Notes: generated from the sequence alone by a model not told the origin. Shown: positions 24,401 to 33,118, numbered from the stretch's first letter. The stretch: DNA of 64,000 nucleotides from Marinoscillum sp. MHG1-6 (GCF_024714475.1 NZ_JAMZMI010000002.1:124001-188000); one strand, 5' to 3'. A program made the numbers and translations.

Positions 24401-26898
24401 CGGGTCCATTCCCAAGCCCGGACGGAGCCTTTGTAGCGCCATGGCGTGTATTTGAAATACATAACAACCGTTTCTATGGCAAGCTGCCATCAACGGGGCA
24501 ATATCCAAGTCTGGAGGTACTGAGACTGGGGAACAACCTTTTTGAAGGAGAAGTGGTATTGCCATTGGCTAACATGCCAAATCTGAAAAATCTGGGAATC
24601 AACAATAACCTGTTGAGTGGTTCACTTCCGAGTTTGGCGGGTGTTACCTTACTGGACACACTAAACGCAAGCAATAATGCCTTTACGGGACCAATTCCCG
24701 CTGATATAGCTGACCTGAATACCCTAAGTTATTTGGATCTCAGTCAGAACCAGTTAACTGGAAGTACGGTAAACCTTCCAAGATCTATTGCATTCCTGAG
24801 GTTAAACAATAACAAACTCGATGACATCACGTCATTGAATATTATTGGACAAATCGATATACGAAATAACTGGCTGGACTTTGGTGATCTGGATGGTGCC
24901 GGAGGACGAGATGTACTTACCAGTGCAGGCGTACTTTACAGCCCGCAAAGTAATCTTTTTGAGCGTGTAGATTCCCTTCATAATATTGGAGATTCGTTAG
25001 CGATTCAATATAGCATTGGTGGCACAGGCAATGTTTACGCATGGCAAAAGGCCACCTTGTCAACAGATGGTTCTTTTAGTTTCACGCCTCTGAGTGGACG
25101 AATTGCGGATAGCCTGATTTTTAATAATCCTACACCCAATGTGGATCCTGCTTTGTCTGACGAGGGAGCCTATCGACTGGTGATTACTAATCCTCTGTAT
25201 CCTGCACTCACATTACAGACGTCAGTGTTTATCTTAAAGCTTTCTTCACTCGAACGTGATAAAGCTGCCTTGTTGGCATTGCTCGATAGCACAGCAGGGT
25301 TTATTCCTAATAACTGGTCTGCGGCGAATGATATTAGTTTAGGCAACTGGGAAGGAATTACCATTCTCAATAATCGAGTTACCGGGATAGTAATTCCGGG
25401 AACGCCTGATCGTCATTGGACTGGTGTGGTACCGGAGCAGTTTGCAGATATGACAGGATTGGAAACTGTGAACCTTGCGGGACACGAATTAAGATCATTC
25501 CCGAATATTACACGGGCTACTGGAATAAAAACACTTAATGTGGCCTTAAACAGGCTAGCATTTACACATATACTTCCAAATATCCCACTCGCTGCGACTG
25601 CAGATGTGACTTACGCTCCTCAAAGAAGGTATGGTGAGACCGTTTATGACACAGTTGCCGCAGGCACCAATATCATTCTTGAAATAGACAACCTGGGCAA
25701 GGGAAGTGTATACGAGTGGAGGTTTGGTGAATACCGTCCGGGGCAGTTGTTTAACAATGACGCATTGGCGGTAAGAGGTAACAGCAGACTTTTAGCCATT
25801 GATTCAGTAAACTTCGCCTCTCAGGGTACCTATCGGGTGTATGTCACACACCCATTGGTCCCAGGACTCACAATCCAGAGCAGGAACATCAACCTGGTAG
25901 CTAAAACGGATTTATTTGGAACGGTTAATAAAAACAGCTCTCCTTTAACTACCGGTGGAGAAATTTTTATATGGAGAAGAACACCGCTTGGACCATTCAT
26001 CAAGGAAGACAGTACTGGTATAAGTACCATTGACGGAAGTTACAATTTTGCGGATGTCGTTTTGGGTGACTTTGTAGTTCAGGTGAAACCCAACAGACAA
26101 GCTGACTCTACGACCATCCAAACCTATTATACCAGTGCGGAAAATTATCGTGAGGCTGACATCCTTGAGCTGAGGGATGTTATTGACGGAATCAATATTG
26201 ATTTGCTATTCTATGCACCAGCGCAAAAAGTCGCAACCGGGGCAAGAATCTCAGGTTCCGTTGAATTAGAATATGATGATACGGCTCCAGCGGATGAGGA
26301 AGCAACCACGAGAACAGAGGCCAGAAGAAAAGTAAGAAAGGCAGCCTGTTCTATGCGTCGCTTCAAATCTCAGGGACGTCCATTACAGGAATATGAAACC
26401 GAAATTGCCTACTACATTGAGTCTGATGATGAAGGTTATTTTGACTTCACAGGAGTCGAGCCGGGAAGTTATCTGATCAATATAGAATTCCCTGGAGTAC
26501 CGGTGGATACTACTTCCGCGGTGGAGTTCGAAATCAGTCCGGACAAAGAAAATCAGGTTTTCGAGGTTGATGCCCTGATCACAGAACTGGGTATTGTGAT
26601 TACACAAACAGAGATCCTCTTCAACTGGAAACCTTATGTGAAGGAAGTCAATATTTATCCTAACCCTACTGAGGGACCTTTGTCCATTGAATACCTGGTC
26701 TACAGGGATATTGAAGATTTGAAAATTGAGGTGATCAATATAGCCGGAGCCAAAATACTTGAATCATGGGTGAATCATATTCAGGGTAAGCATTTCACGA
26801 GTCTGGATATGACAGAAATGAAAGCAGGAATGTATTTCATCCGATTCACAGATTCAAAAGGAACCTTTAACCATGAATTTAAAGTGACTAAAAAGTAG
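21472..26898 (+). CDS. giant T9SS-exported FG-GAP/LRR surface protein with N-terminal extension
   Basis: This 1808-residue protein begins with about 64 highly charged residues (MQDLKQILQDRKKASYEK...) before a signal-peptide-like hydrophobic stretch (65-84, ending AAQAQAQ). An FG-GAP/VCBS propeller region (about 100-860) follows, with 14 calcium-loop-like motifs of the form D-D-DGDxD. A leucine-rich region (about 870-1130), a second LRR-like block (about 1260-1370), a carboxypeptidase-regulatory-like domain, the RKAACSMRR motif and a YPNP sorting domain (about 1722-1808) complete it. The C-terminal quarter is closely related to that of the 2599-residue protein. It is probably cell-surface and calcium-binding. 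The start at 21472 is the only ATG before residue 67. Confidence 0.92.
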   Translation: MQDLKQILQDRKKASYEKLKDRFVKSLRTKSFEDKSRRQKFRLVERLKELEGQLGLRSTTRLKHWAMALALGIITTVAAQAQAQQNNLFTPGPYLGEKLLQEAIEYSGDIDGDGDQDLITASEYGGIYFFPNNGQGLFGSKQSLTINFHDGYYPQEIAFGDIDGDGDTDIILIESGTRTVSTYYGTYYAGSSLITAFTNTNGSFSESSYLIDFNARQTPILEDLDGDGDLDIVLASSYEKWNQFYFQGNYPYAQVFLNNFNSSGQNDFKDPGTQQNQSILLGQSYETYKIFVGNMDGDGDLDIVQLRTDYDLVYSSGYVTNIRVFANNAGVFDAPQDNFLTVNLGYFYDYSDNVILGDVNNDNYEDFIITNYNDQVQKITNDPIAGFSSSTIYDGYISFYIDRSFDRPQLIDIDVDGDLDIVLRESYYHYYNKESRDGLVSLRNNSDLFNLAALPVSTNLGRTDQLISLDMDGDGDEDLIVSNIYDIAVWRNEGVSGLVQLDQTIIDVAYGFNSDVVDIDGDGDLDIISSGITRIWVNDGSGQLSKGPNLSGLLDGPTIEVRAGDWDKDGDQDLITLKIEDNVLQMFQNNQGQFSYWDPVGLGGRTSGITRLHQFELVDIDSDGDLDIVLTGAFSGDGVNPFMGVFKNYGTGSFYEHMWYTFYNGYDFVNSFVVDDIDGDLFPEIISGGQHGVATFENTGGTVASSYIRRLDNRPYSYNYSGPFSQIGVGDIDKDGDNDIVVLSAFSSASYDNFIFRNSADTALVRESILFGSTAHGSLVLEDFDNDGDLDIYLGGSYLDIDQGEGYLPNDQVWLNSGSGTFSYGGNVGISSAWPVAGDLDGDNDIDLFTTEKQASSRIVYNNTIADFSAIINAADYAALVKIYNSLGGAGWTDNTGWLDNTATSWNGVIVNTGTGKVERLILPNNNLKGQLNQGLFTNLTGLKELNLEGNNLIGGLPGEILSLPLEIIKFGNNDLAGPFPSPDGAFVAPWRVFEIHNNRFYGKLPSTGQYPSLEVLRLGNNLFEGEVVLPLANMPNLKNLGINNNLLSGSLPSLAGVTLLDTLNASNNAFTGPIPADIADLNTLSYLDLSQNQLTGSTVNLPRSIAFLRLNNNKLDDITSLNIIGQIDIRNNWLDFGDLDGAGGRDVLTSAGVLYSPQSNLFERVDSLHNIGDSLAIQYSIGGTGNVYAWQKATLSTDGSFSFTPLSGRIADSLIFNNPTPNVDPALSDEGAYRLVITNPLYPALTLQTSVFILKLSSLERDKAALLALLDSTAGFIPNNWSAANDISLGNWEGITILNNRVTGIVIPGTPDRHWTGVVPEQFADMTGLETVNLAGHELRSFPNITRATGIKTLNVALNRLAFTHILPNIPLAATADVTYAPQRRYGETVYDTVAAGTNIILEIDNLGKGSVYEWRFGEYRPGQLFNNDALAVRGNSRLLAIDSVNFASQGTYRVYVTHPLVPGLTIQSRNINLVAKTDLFGTVNKNSSPLTTGGEIFIWRRTPLGPFIKEDSTGISTIDGSYNFADVVLGDFVVQVKPNRQADSTTIQTYYTSAENYREADILELRDVIDGINIDLLFYAPAQKVATGARISGSVELEYDDTAPADEEATTRTEARRKVRKAACSMRRFKSQGRPLQEYETEIAYYIESDDEGYFDFTGVEPGSYLINIEFPGVPVDTTSAVEFEISPDKENQVFEVDALITELGIVITQTEILFNWKPYVKEVNIYPNPTEGPLSIEYLVYRDIEDLKIEVINIAGAKILESWVNHIQGKHFTSLDMTEMKAGMYFIRFTDSKGTFNHEFKVTKK

Positions 26899-26920
26899 AT
26901 AAGGTTTTTTTAGTTGAGAG

Positions 26921-26960
26921 ATTCCCCCTTAATAAGGGGGTGGCTGAAAGCCAGGGGATT
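26921..26960. repeat. intergenic palindromic repeat, copy 1
   Basis: A CCCCCTTAATAAGGGGG palindrome (26924-26940) is followed by TGGCTGAAAGCCAGGGGATT. The same composite recurs about 110 bases downstream. The element begins shortly after the stop codon of the 1808-residue gene and may stabilise its 3' end. Confidence 0.8.
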
Positions 26961-27020
26961 CCTTTGCAAACATCGCTATCAAATTACCAGTTAAAACCAG
27001 CGATTTGATCAATCTTTAAA

Positions 27021-27069
27021 ATTCCCCTCGCCCCCTTTCAAAAGGGGGTGGCTGAAAGCCGGGGGATTC
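27021..27069. repeat. intergenic palindromic repeat, copy 2
   Basis: A second copy of the preceding element: CCCCCTTTCAAAAGGGGG palindrome, then TGGCTGAAAGCCGGGGGATTC. It shares all 10 bases GGCTGAAAGC with copy 1, and the two are in the same orientation. This resembles the dispersed GGGGG/CCCCC repeats found between genes in many Bacteroidota. Confidence 0.8.
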
Positions 27070-27095
27070 ATTTTCAAGCAGCTACTGATTAGATA

Positions 27096-27133
27096 TAAAA
27101 AATCCCCATGAGTAGCTCATGGGGATTTTTTAT
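27096..27133. terminator. bidirectional intrinsic terminator
   Basis: The stem CCCCATGAG (27104-27112) pairs with CTCATGGGG (27116-27124) across a TAG loop, with A-rich sequence to the left and a run of T to the right. It separates the converging FG-GAP and HIT-greA transcripts. Confidence 0.9.
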
Positions 27134-27151
27134 TTAGGGTGTTTTATTTTC

Positions 27152-27553
27152 TTAGCCCTCTTCTATGGCTGCTTTGATCTTTTTGGCTATTTCAGCAAAT
27201 TCCTCATTGGAGAAGGAAAGTTTCATCTGGCTAAAGTCCATGTCATGTACGCCATTGATAGGGATCAAATGTACGTGAGCGTGAGGAACCTCCAGACCTA
27301 TGACGGTCACTCCTATTCTTTCGCAAGGAACGACCTTTTCAATGCCTCGGGCCACTTTCTTGGCAAAGACATGCAAGCCCGCAAGCACCTCATCCTCTAA
27401 ATCAAAGATGTAATCCACCTCCAGTTTAGGGATCACCAGCGTATGTCCTTCGGCCAATGGATTAATATCAAGAAAGGCGAGATAATTATCATCCTCGGCA
27501 ACAATGTATCCGGGAATATCTCTGGAAATAATACGGGAAAAAATACTTGGCAT
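27152..27553 (-). CDS. HIT family nucleotide-binding hydrolase
   Basis: This 133-residue histidine-triad protein has the signature HAHVHLIPI, matching HxHxHxx with the catalytic central His. The N-terminal part (FSRIISRDIPGYIVAEDDNYLAFLD) is typical of the Hint branch. These enzymes hydrolyse nucleoside phosphoramidates and related nucleotides. Its start overlaps the greA stop (TAATG), so the two genes are translationally coupled. Confidence 0.93.
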   Translation of the reverse strand: MPSIFSRIISRDIPGYIVAEDDNYLAFLDINPLAEGHTLVIPKLEVDYIFDLEDEVLAGLHVFAKKVARGIEKVVPCERIGVTVIGLEVPHAHVHLIPINGVHDMDFSQMKLSFSNEEFAEIAKKIKAAIEEG

Positions 27554-28026
27554 TAGAAAGATATCTCAAGGATCTCAAATTCCATTTTACCGGCAGGCAC
27601 ATCGATCATGGCGACATCACCTACCTTTTTACCCACCAAACCTTTTCCAATTGGAGATTTGATAGAAATTTTACCCAGTTTCAGGTCAGACTCTTCTTCA
27701 GAAACCAGTTGATACTTCATCTCAGCCCCGTTCTTTTTGTTCTTGATTTTCACGTTTGCCAAAATCCCAACTTTGGAAGTATCAAGGCTCGACTCATCTA
27801 TTACACGAGCATTTGCTACAACAGTTTCCAATTTGGAGATTTTAAGCTCCAGCAAACCCTGCGCATCTTTGGCCGCATCATACTCAGCATTTTCACTAAG
27901 GTCTCCCTTATCCCTTGCCTCCGCAATTTGCTTTGCCATATCTGCACGTCCTTTGGTCTTCAACTCAGTTAGTTCATCCTTGAGTTTTTGCAAACCTTCC
28001 TTAGTGTAATAATTAAGTTCTGACAT
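27553..28026 (-). CDS. greA: transcription elongation factor GreA
   Basis: A GreA of 157 residues, which rescues stalled RNA polymerase by stimulating transcript cleavage. The N-terminal coiled coil carries the conserved tip ARDKGDLSENAEYDAAK with the acidic residues that reach the polymerase active site. The C-terminal FKBP-like domain includes SPIGKGLVGKKVGD. It is cotranscribed with the HIT gene downstream and is preceded by a terminator that isolates it from the dehydrogenase gene. Confidence 0.96.
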   Translation of the reverse strand: MSELNYYTKEGLQKLKDELTELKTKGRADMAKQIAEARDKGDLSENAEYDAAKDAQGLLELKISKLETVVANARVIDESSLDTSKVGILANVKIKNKKNGAEMKYQLVSEEESDLKLGKISIKSPIGKGLVGKKVGDVAMIDVPAGKMEFEILEISF

Positions 28027-28045
28027 ATGTATCTACTCCGTTAAA

Positions 28046-28076
28046 CAAAAAAGAACGGCCCTTTCGGAACCGTTTC
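28046..28076 (-). terminator. intrinsic terminator after the hydroxyacid dehydrogenase gene
   Basis: On the minus strand AACGGTTCC-GAAA-GGGCCGTT is followed by CTTTTTT. It ends the leftward transcript from the dehydrogenase/mgtE/rsmA genes upstream of greA. Confidence 0.8.
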
Positions 28077-28141
28077 TATCTTTAAATTTCTTTTTCCCTT
28101 AAAATTTCAGCAAATATAATGCTTCCTATAGAAAAGACCGC

Positions 28142-29083
28142 TTAACCTACGGCCAAACCAGCTTCCTGAAGCTTATTTACAATCACTCTATTGATTCTCT
28201 CATAAGATTCATGTGTCCAACCTGCCACATGAGGTGTCAGAATCACATTATCCAGCTTTTTCAACCGATCAAAAACCTCCTGTTCTTCAGAACTCAACTT
28301 GTTGATCTTTTCGTTTTCAAGTACATCAAGCCCTGCTCCCCATAGCTTGCCACTTTCAAGTAGCTCAAGCAGACCAGCAGAGTTCAACACTTCCCCCCTG
28401 GCTGTGTTTAGTACTATTTTCAGCTTTGGAAACGCATTGAAAAAATCCGCATTAAATAATTGACGTGTTTCGGCAGTCAATGGCACGTGAATACTAAGAA
28501 TCTCAGTTTCAGCTTTGAAGGTATCCAGGTCCACCTGCTCAACGAATTCATTGCTGAATCCTGACTTGTATTTGTCATAGGCGATCACCCGACATTGAAA
28601 CCCTTTTAGCTTGCCGGCCAATGAACTACCCATAAAGCCATAGCCAAATACACCCACCGTTCTGTTTTTCAGCTCAAAACCTCTATTGCCTTCACGATCC
28701 CAAATATCATTTTTCACCTCCCTGTTGGCCAGGTTGATTCGATGTAACAAGGACAGCAAAACCCCAATGGTCTGCTCCCCTACCGCATCACGGTTTCCCT
28801 CAGGCGCATTCACCAGCCGAATATTTTTACTTGTCAGGTATGGGTAGTCAATTTTATCTATTCCTGCCCCTGCTCTACCAACGAATTCCAGCTTCGTAGC
28901 AGCATCCAGCATTTCACGATCCACATTCGTTTTACTACGAATGATCAAACCATGAAATTCCCCTATCACCTTAAGCATTTCATCTCGCGTGATTTTGGGT
29001 TGATAATCGGGATCAAAACCTGCCTCAATAAGCATTTCAGTTATGCTCAAGTGCATATCATCGGCAATAAGTACCTTCTTCAT
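28142..29083 (-). CDS. D-2-hydroxyacid dehydrogenase, phosphoglycerate dehydrogenase-like
   Basis: This NAD-dependent D-isomer hydroxyacid dehydrogenase of 313 residues has the substrate-side motif VGRAGAGIDKID and the Rossmann loop GVFGYGFMGSSLAGKL. Catalytic Arg/Glu/His lie in NTARGEVL, the region around GAGLDVLENE, and LTPHVAGWT. It lacks the C-terminal ACT and intervening domains of long SerA, so it is the short type. Oxidation of 3-phosphoglycerate for serine synthesis is the likeliest job, but other 2-hydroxyacids cannot be excluded. It is 3 bases downstream of mgtE. Confidence 0.88.
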   Translation of the reverse strand: MKKVLIADDMHLSITEMLIEAGFDPDYQPKITRDEMLKVIGEFHGLIIRSKTNVDREMLDAATKLEFVGRAGAGIDKIDYPYLTSKNIRLVNAPEGNRDAVGEQTIGVLLSLLHRINLANREVKNDIWDREGNRGFELKNRTVGVFGYGFMGSSLAGKLKGFQCRVIAYDKYKSGFSNEFVEQVDLDTFKAETEILSIHVPLTAETRQLFNADFFNAFPKLKIVLNTARGEVLNSAGLLELLESGKLWGAGLDVLENEKINKLSSEEQEVFDRLKKLDNVILTPHVAGWTHESYERINRVIVNKLQEAGLAVG

Positions 29084-29086
29084 GAA

Positions 29087-30451
29087 TTATAAATTGTACA
29101 ACAAATGTGCGACAGAGAAATAAACGGCTAAACCCAGTAAATCGTTCGCGGTAGTTATAAACGGACCGGATGCCAGAGCAGGATTGATTCCAAATTTATC
29201 CAGTATCAAGGGAGTGACCGTGCCCATAAAGGACGCCAGCAGCACCACACTAAATAAGGCTAGTGAAACCGTCATAGCGAGCTCCTGATTTTTGTTCACC
29301 AACATCACCGCCCCAAAGACCATCAGCGCCAGGATCACCCCATTTACGATGGCAACGAGTAATACTTTGAACAACCTTTGAAGCATCGTTCCGGCAAAAA
29401 CATTTGGGTTGGCCAAACTTTGAACCACGATCGAAGATGATTGAATTCCCACATTACCGCCCGTTGCGGTAATCAACGGAATAAAAAAGGCCAATGCAGG
29501 TATTATAGCAATGTCTCCTTCAAAAAGCCCTAAAAACTGCGCTCCCAGAAAACCTCCGGCCATACCTATGATCAGCCATGGCAGGCGCGCTTTGGAAAGA
29601 TCCCAAACAGAGTCATCTTCTTCGACATCTGAGCTGATACCCGCCATGATCTGTCGCTCTTCTTCTGCCTGCTCCGTGATCACATCTACAATGTCATCAA
29701 TCGTAATACGTCCCACCAGCTTTCCCCTGGCATTGACTACCGGCACAGCATCTAAATCATATTTAGTCATCATAGCAGCCACTTCCTCGTCCTCCATGTG
29801 GGTTTCTACGGCCACCAAATCATCATCGAATATATCTGCGATTCGGGTGTTGTCATCTGCAAGAATGATTTTCTTCAAACTCACACGACCGAGCAACTTT
29901 CCCTTATCATCCACGACATATACCGAATAGATCCGCTGCACGTTCTCCGCTTGCTTTCTGATCTCATCGATACATTGCAAAATGGTCCAGTTCACATTGG
30001 CACGGATCATCTCCTTAGCCATCAGACCACCGGCCACATCTTCCGGATACCTCAGAAGATCCAGCAAGTGACTGGCCTTCTCCTCATTTTCGATATCCTT
30101 AATAACTTCCTCACGTACCTTTAGCGGCAGCTGATACAAAATATCCGCTCCATCATCCGAATCCATATGCTCCAGATAGCCGGCAAGCTCTTTTGGCGTA
30201 AAGTGCTTTAAAAAGCCTTCACGTACATCGGCATCCAGATCCTGAAGAATGGCAGCATCTGCTTCCAGAGGTAGTAGGCCAAAGACGTACTTACACTGAT
30301 CGGCATCAAACTCATAGAGTAATGAAGTAATATCCGCAGGGTTTACTCCTTCCAGACTCTGTTTGATAAAGGATTCATCACTCTCATCAAGCGCTTGTTG
30401 AAAACGCTCCAAAAATTCTTTGGAAAGCTCAAATTGCATGATTGCTTCCAT
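29087..30451 (-). CDS. mgtE: magnesium transporter MgtE
   Basis: This 454-residue protein has the full MgtE layout. A cytoplasmic superhelical N domain (about 1-130) contains MDSDDGADILYQLP. Two CBS domains (about 135-260) include DLDAVPVVNARGKLVGRITIDD. The five-helix pore domain has PLITATGGNVGIQSSSI, with the conserved selectivity region. It imports Mg2+ and is gated by Mg2+ binding between the N and CBS domains. It starts in a TAATG overlap with rsmA; MQFELS four residues in is an alternative start. Confidence 0.96.
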   Translation of the reverse strand: MEAIMQFELSKEFLERFQQALDESDESFIKQSLEGVNPADITSLLYEFDADQCKYVFGLLPLEADAAILQDLDADVREGFLKHFTPKELAGYLEHMDSDDGADILYQLPLKVREEVIKDIENEEKASHLLDLLRYPEDVAGGLMAKEMIRANVNWTILQCIDEIRKQAENVQRIYSVYVVDDKGKLLGRVSLKKIILADDNTRIADIFDDDLVAVETHMEDEEVAAMMTKYDLDAVPVVNARGKLVGRITIDDIVDVITEQAEEERQIMAGISSDVEEDDSVWDLSKARLPWLIIGMAGGFLGAQFLGLFEGDIAIIPALAFFIPLITATGGNVGIQSSSIVVQSLANPNVFAGTMLQRLFKVLLVAIVNGVILALMVFGAVMLVNKNQELAMTVSLALFSVVLLASFMGTVTPLILDKFGINPALASGPFITTANDLLGLAVYFSVAHLLYNL

Positions 30452-31218
30452 TATGCTGAGAGTTTATTAGTGAGATCTATAAACTGCTGCACGGAAAGTT
30501 GCTCCGCTCGCTTATCAAAGACTTCTTCCGAAGTATCTTCGATCTGCAAAGCTAAATCTTTTAAGGCGTTGCGCAACGTCTTGCGTCGCTTTCCAAAGGC
30601 AGCTTTGATCACCGCTTTAAATAGCTTTTCGTCGCATCCTATTCTTTCATTTGGTCTACGCACCAGTCGTATTACAGCTGATTGCACCTTAGGAGGTGGG
30701 CTGAATACATGAGGGGGTACGGAAAATAAATATTCGATTTCATAAAAAGCTTGTAGTAGCACGCTCAGGATGCCGTAAGTCTTATTTCCCTCCTTCGCAA
30801 CAATTCTATCTGCCACTTCCTTTTGAATCATGCACACCACTTCCTTGACCTCATCACGATGATCCCATATCTTGAAGAAAAGCTGAGAAGATATGTTGTA
30901 AGGAAAGTTTCCAATTACACCAATTGGCCCTTTCAATACTGACAAATCCGACTTCAAAAAATCCGCGTAAAGGAATTTATCTTCATGGTCTGAATAATGC
31001 TTTTTTAGGTAGCTAACAGACTCCTGATCAACATCATAAGCCTTGAACTCATCCCCCATTCGTTCCAGTAGATATTTAGTAAGCACACCTGTCCCAGGTC
31101 CTACTTCCAAAACGGACCCTAATCCGGAAGCATCAAGGGCTTCGACTATTTTGAAAGCTATATTTTCATCTTTCAAAAAGTGCTGTCCCAGGTGTTTTTT
31201 TGCTCTTACTCTTTCCAA
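30451..31218 (-). CDS. rsmA: 16S rRNA (adenine-1518/1519-N6)-dimethyltransferase RsmA/KsgA
   Basis: This enzyme of 255 residues dimethylates two adjacent adenosines near the 3' end of 16S rRNA during ribosome assembly, using S-adenosylmethionine. Motifs are GQHFLKD at the N terminus, LEVGPGTGVLTKYL (SAM binding) and GNFPYNISSQ, the Bacteroidota version of the catalytic NxPY site. A C-terminal helical domain with AAFGKRRKTLRNAL completes the fold. It is divergent from pdxA with a 58-base gap and overlaps mgtE by one base. Confidence 0.96.
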   Translation of the reverse strand: MERVRAKKHLGQHFLKDENIAFKIVEALDASGLGSVLEVGPGTGVLTKYLLERMGDEFKAYDVDQESVSYLKKHYSDHEDKFLYADFLKSDLSVLKGPIGVIGNFPYNISSQLFFKIWDHRDEVKEVVCMIQKEVADRIVAKEGNKTYGILSVLLQAFYEIEYLFSVPPHVFSPPPKVQSAVIRLVRRPNERIGCDEKLFKAVIKAAFGKRRKTLRNALKDLALQIEDTSEEVFDKRAEQLSVQQFIDLTNKLSA

Positions 31219-31276
31219 TATCCAAAGTGTTAGACCGAAATCATTTATATCTTAGCGCCTGCAAAATTGACATAAA

Positions 31277-32308
31277 ATGCGTGATTCTTCTCATAGTAAA
31301 AACAATAATCCGATTGTCGGTATTTCTGTGGGTGATTATAATGGGGTTGGACCAGAGGTAATCCTGAAGACCCTGATGGATAACCGAGTTTATAAATTCG
31401 TGACCCCGGTAGTATACTGTGATGCACGCATTATGGCATTTTACCGAAAGGAGCTTGGTATTCAGAACCTCAATTACAATCAAATCAACTCCGCTGACCA
31501 GATAAAACACAGGAAGTTCAATCTACTCAACGTGCCCTACGAGGGAGAACTGGAAATCACACCCGGACAAGGTGACAAGCAAAGTGGCTCCTATGCCCTT
31601 AAGTCGCTACAAAGTGTGATGGAAGATCTTAAAAAGAAAAAAATTGATGCCCTTTGCACGGCACCTTTGAGTAAGGATCTGGTACAATCAGATGAATTTA
31701 ATTTCCCGGGTCATACTGAGTACCTCACTCAACAAGGAGAAGCCCAGGACAGTCTGATGCTCCTGGTAAATGAAGATCTCCGAGTCGGTGTTGTTACGGG
31801 TCATATCCCGATCAAAGAGGTTTCAGAGAACATCACGAAGAAGAAAGTGAAATCCAAACTCAAGATTCTTTTGGAGTCAATCAAAAAGGATTTCGGGATT
31901 AAAAAGCCCAAAATTGCCATCCTGGGATTGAATCCTCATGCTGGTGAAAACGGACTTTTAGGTTCTGAAGAAAATGATATTATCACACCTGTTATTGAAG
32001 ATATGAAAAATCAGGGTAATCTGGTATTCGGGCCGTTCCCTGCTGATGGCTTTTTCGGTAGCTCGCAATTCAAGGCCTTCGACGGAATTCTGGCGATGTA
32101 CCATGACCAGGGGTTGATCCCCTTTAAAAATATGGCCTTCGAGTCAGGGGTGAATTTCACGGCAGGACTTCCATTCGTCAGAACCTCACCCGATCATGGG
32201 ACAGCTTTCTCCCTTGCGGGTAAAAATGAAGCCGATCCGACCTCCTTCAGAAACGCACTATTTTACGCAAAAGATATCGTTTTAAACAGAGCAGAAACCG
32301 AAGGGTAA
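31277..32308 (+). CDS. pdxA: 4-hydroxythreonine-4-phosphate dehydrogenase PdxA
   Basis: PdxA of 343 residues catalyses a step of the DXP-dependent pyridoxal 5'-phosphate pathway. Metal-binding histidines are in FPGHTEYLTQQ and in YHDQGLIPFK; ISVGDYNGVGPEVIL, CTAPLSKDLV and GLNPHAGENGLLG are family motifs. A late TSPDHGTAF segment carries another active-site His. The slightly longer N terminus and lack of signal peptide are normal for Bacteroidota. It precedes, but has its own spacing from, the yceD operon. Confidence 0.95.
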   Translation: MRDSSHSKNNNPIVGISVGDYNGVGPEVILKTLMDNRVYKFVTPVVYCDARIMAFYRKELGIQNLNYNQINSADQIKHRKFNLLNVPYEGELEITPGQGDKQSGSYALKSLQSVMEDLKKKKIDALCTAPLSKDLVQSDEFNFPGHTEYLTQQGEAQDSLMLLVNEDLRVGVVTGHIPIKEVSENITKKKVKSKLKILLESIKKDFGIKKPKIAILGLNPHAGENGLLGSEENDIITPVIEDMKNQGNLVFGPFPADGFFGSSQFKAFDGILAMYHDQGLIPFKNMAFESGVNFTAGLPFVRTSPDHGTAFSLAGKNEADPTSFRNALFYAKDIVLNRAETEG

Positions 32309-32321
32309 AACGCTGATCAAA

Positions 32322-32356
32322 TTTGTTTTTTTATACACTTATTTATCCTAAATTTG
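32322..32356 (+). promoter_or_regulatory. putative promoter for the yceD-rpmF-fabH operon
   Basis: TAAATTTG at 32349-32356 matches the Bacteroidota -7 element TAnnTTTG exactly. A TTTG at 32322-32325 sits 23 bases upstream, slightly far from the usual 19-20. The yceD start follows about 25 bases downstream. Confidence 0.5.
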
Positions 32357-32381
32357 CGGTTCTTTAAGCGAAAGGGAGGCT

Positions 32382-32912
32382 ATGGGATTCAAGCATCTTA
32401 GAGAATTTCAGATCAACATTTTCGGCTTATCTAATAAGCTGCATGAATTTGAGTTTGAAATTGACAACAAATTGTTTGCAGCCAAAGAGAATAGCCTGGT
32501 AGAAAAGGGCTCAGGGCAATGCAAGTTGAGTTTGAAGAAGTCTGAGACCATGATGAACCTTCACTTTGAAATTAATGCAGAAGTGGAGTTGATTTGTGAC
32601 AGAAGTCTTGATCCATTTGAATACCCGATTGCGATTGAAGAAGATATTATCATCAAGTTTGGTGAGGATGATTACGAGCTAAGTGAAGAAGTTTTTGTGA
32701 TCAGGAAGGACTCTCCAAGCTTTAACGTTGGTGATTTTATTTATGAATTTATTAGTCTGGCCGTTCCGATGAAAAAGCTGCATCCCAGGTTTGCAGATGA
32801 AGACGAACAAGAAGACTTAATATATACTTCCGGTGGTGAAGAATCTCCTGAAGAGTCGAAAGACGATGAAGTAGATCCTCGCTGGGAAGCATTAAAAAAA
32901 CTTAAAGATTAA
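32382..32912 (+). CDS. DUF177/YceD family protein
   Basis: This 176-residue protein contains the DUF177 core (about 10-125), including [25 protein letters not shown] and the [12 protein letters not shown] strand. A highly acidic tail follows ([25 protein letters not shown]). It directly precedes rpmF, the classic position of this family, whose members help 23S rRNA and 50S subunit maturation in bacteria and plastids. The two cysteines are isolated, so no zinc site is seen. It starts the operon running to efp and probably to accC. Confidence 0.9.
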   Translation: MGFKHLREFQINIFGLSNKLHEFEFEIDNKLFAAKENSLVEKGSGQCKLSLKKSETMMNLHFEINAEVELICDRSLDPFEYPIAIEEDIIIKFGEDDYELSEEVFVIRKDSPSFNVGDFIYEFISLAVPMKKLHPRFADEDEQEDLIYTSGGEESPEESKDDEVDPRWEALKKLKD

Positions 32913-32926
32913 AATTAAACAAAGCG

Positions 32927-33118
32927 ATGGCGCATCCTAAACGAAAAATTTCGAAAACCAGAAGGGACAAAAGAAGAACTCACTACAAAGCAGATCCTAA
33001 AGGTTATGTGATTTGTCAGACTACAGGTGAAGCTCACCTACCACACAGAGCTTTTTGGCATGAAGGCAAACTTTACTATAAAGGTAAAGTTGTAATGGAG
33101 AAAGAAGTTTTAGCTTAA
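32927..33118 (+). CDS. rpmF: 50S ribosomal protein L32
   Basis: A small basic L32 protein of 63 residues. The N terminus [17 protein letters not shown] is characteristic and the [12 protein letters not shown] segment marks the family. The four-cysteine zinc site of some L32 proteins is absent (a single Cys), so this is the zinc-free form. It lies 14 bases after yceD. Confidence 0.96.
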   Translation: MAHPKRKISKTRRDKRRTHYKADPKGYVICQTTGEAHLPHRAFWHEGKLYYKGKVVMEKEVLA

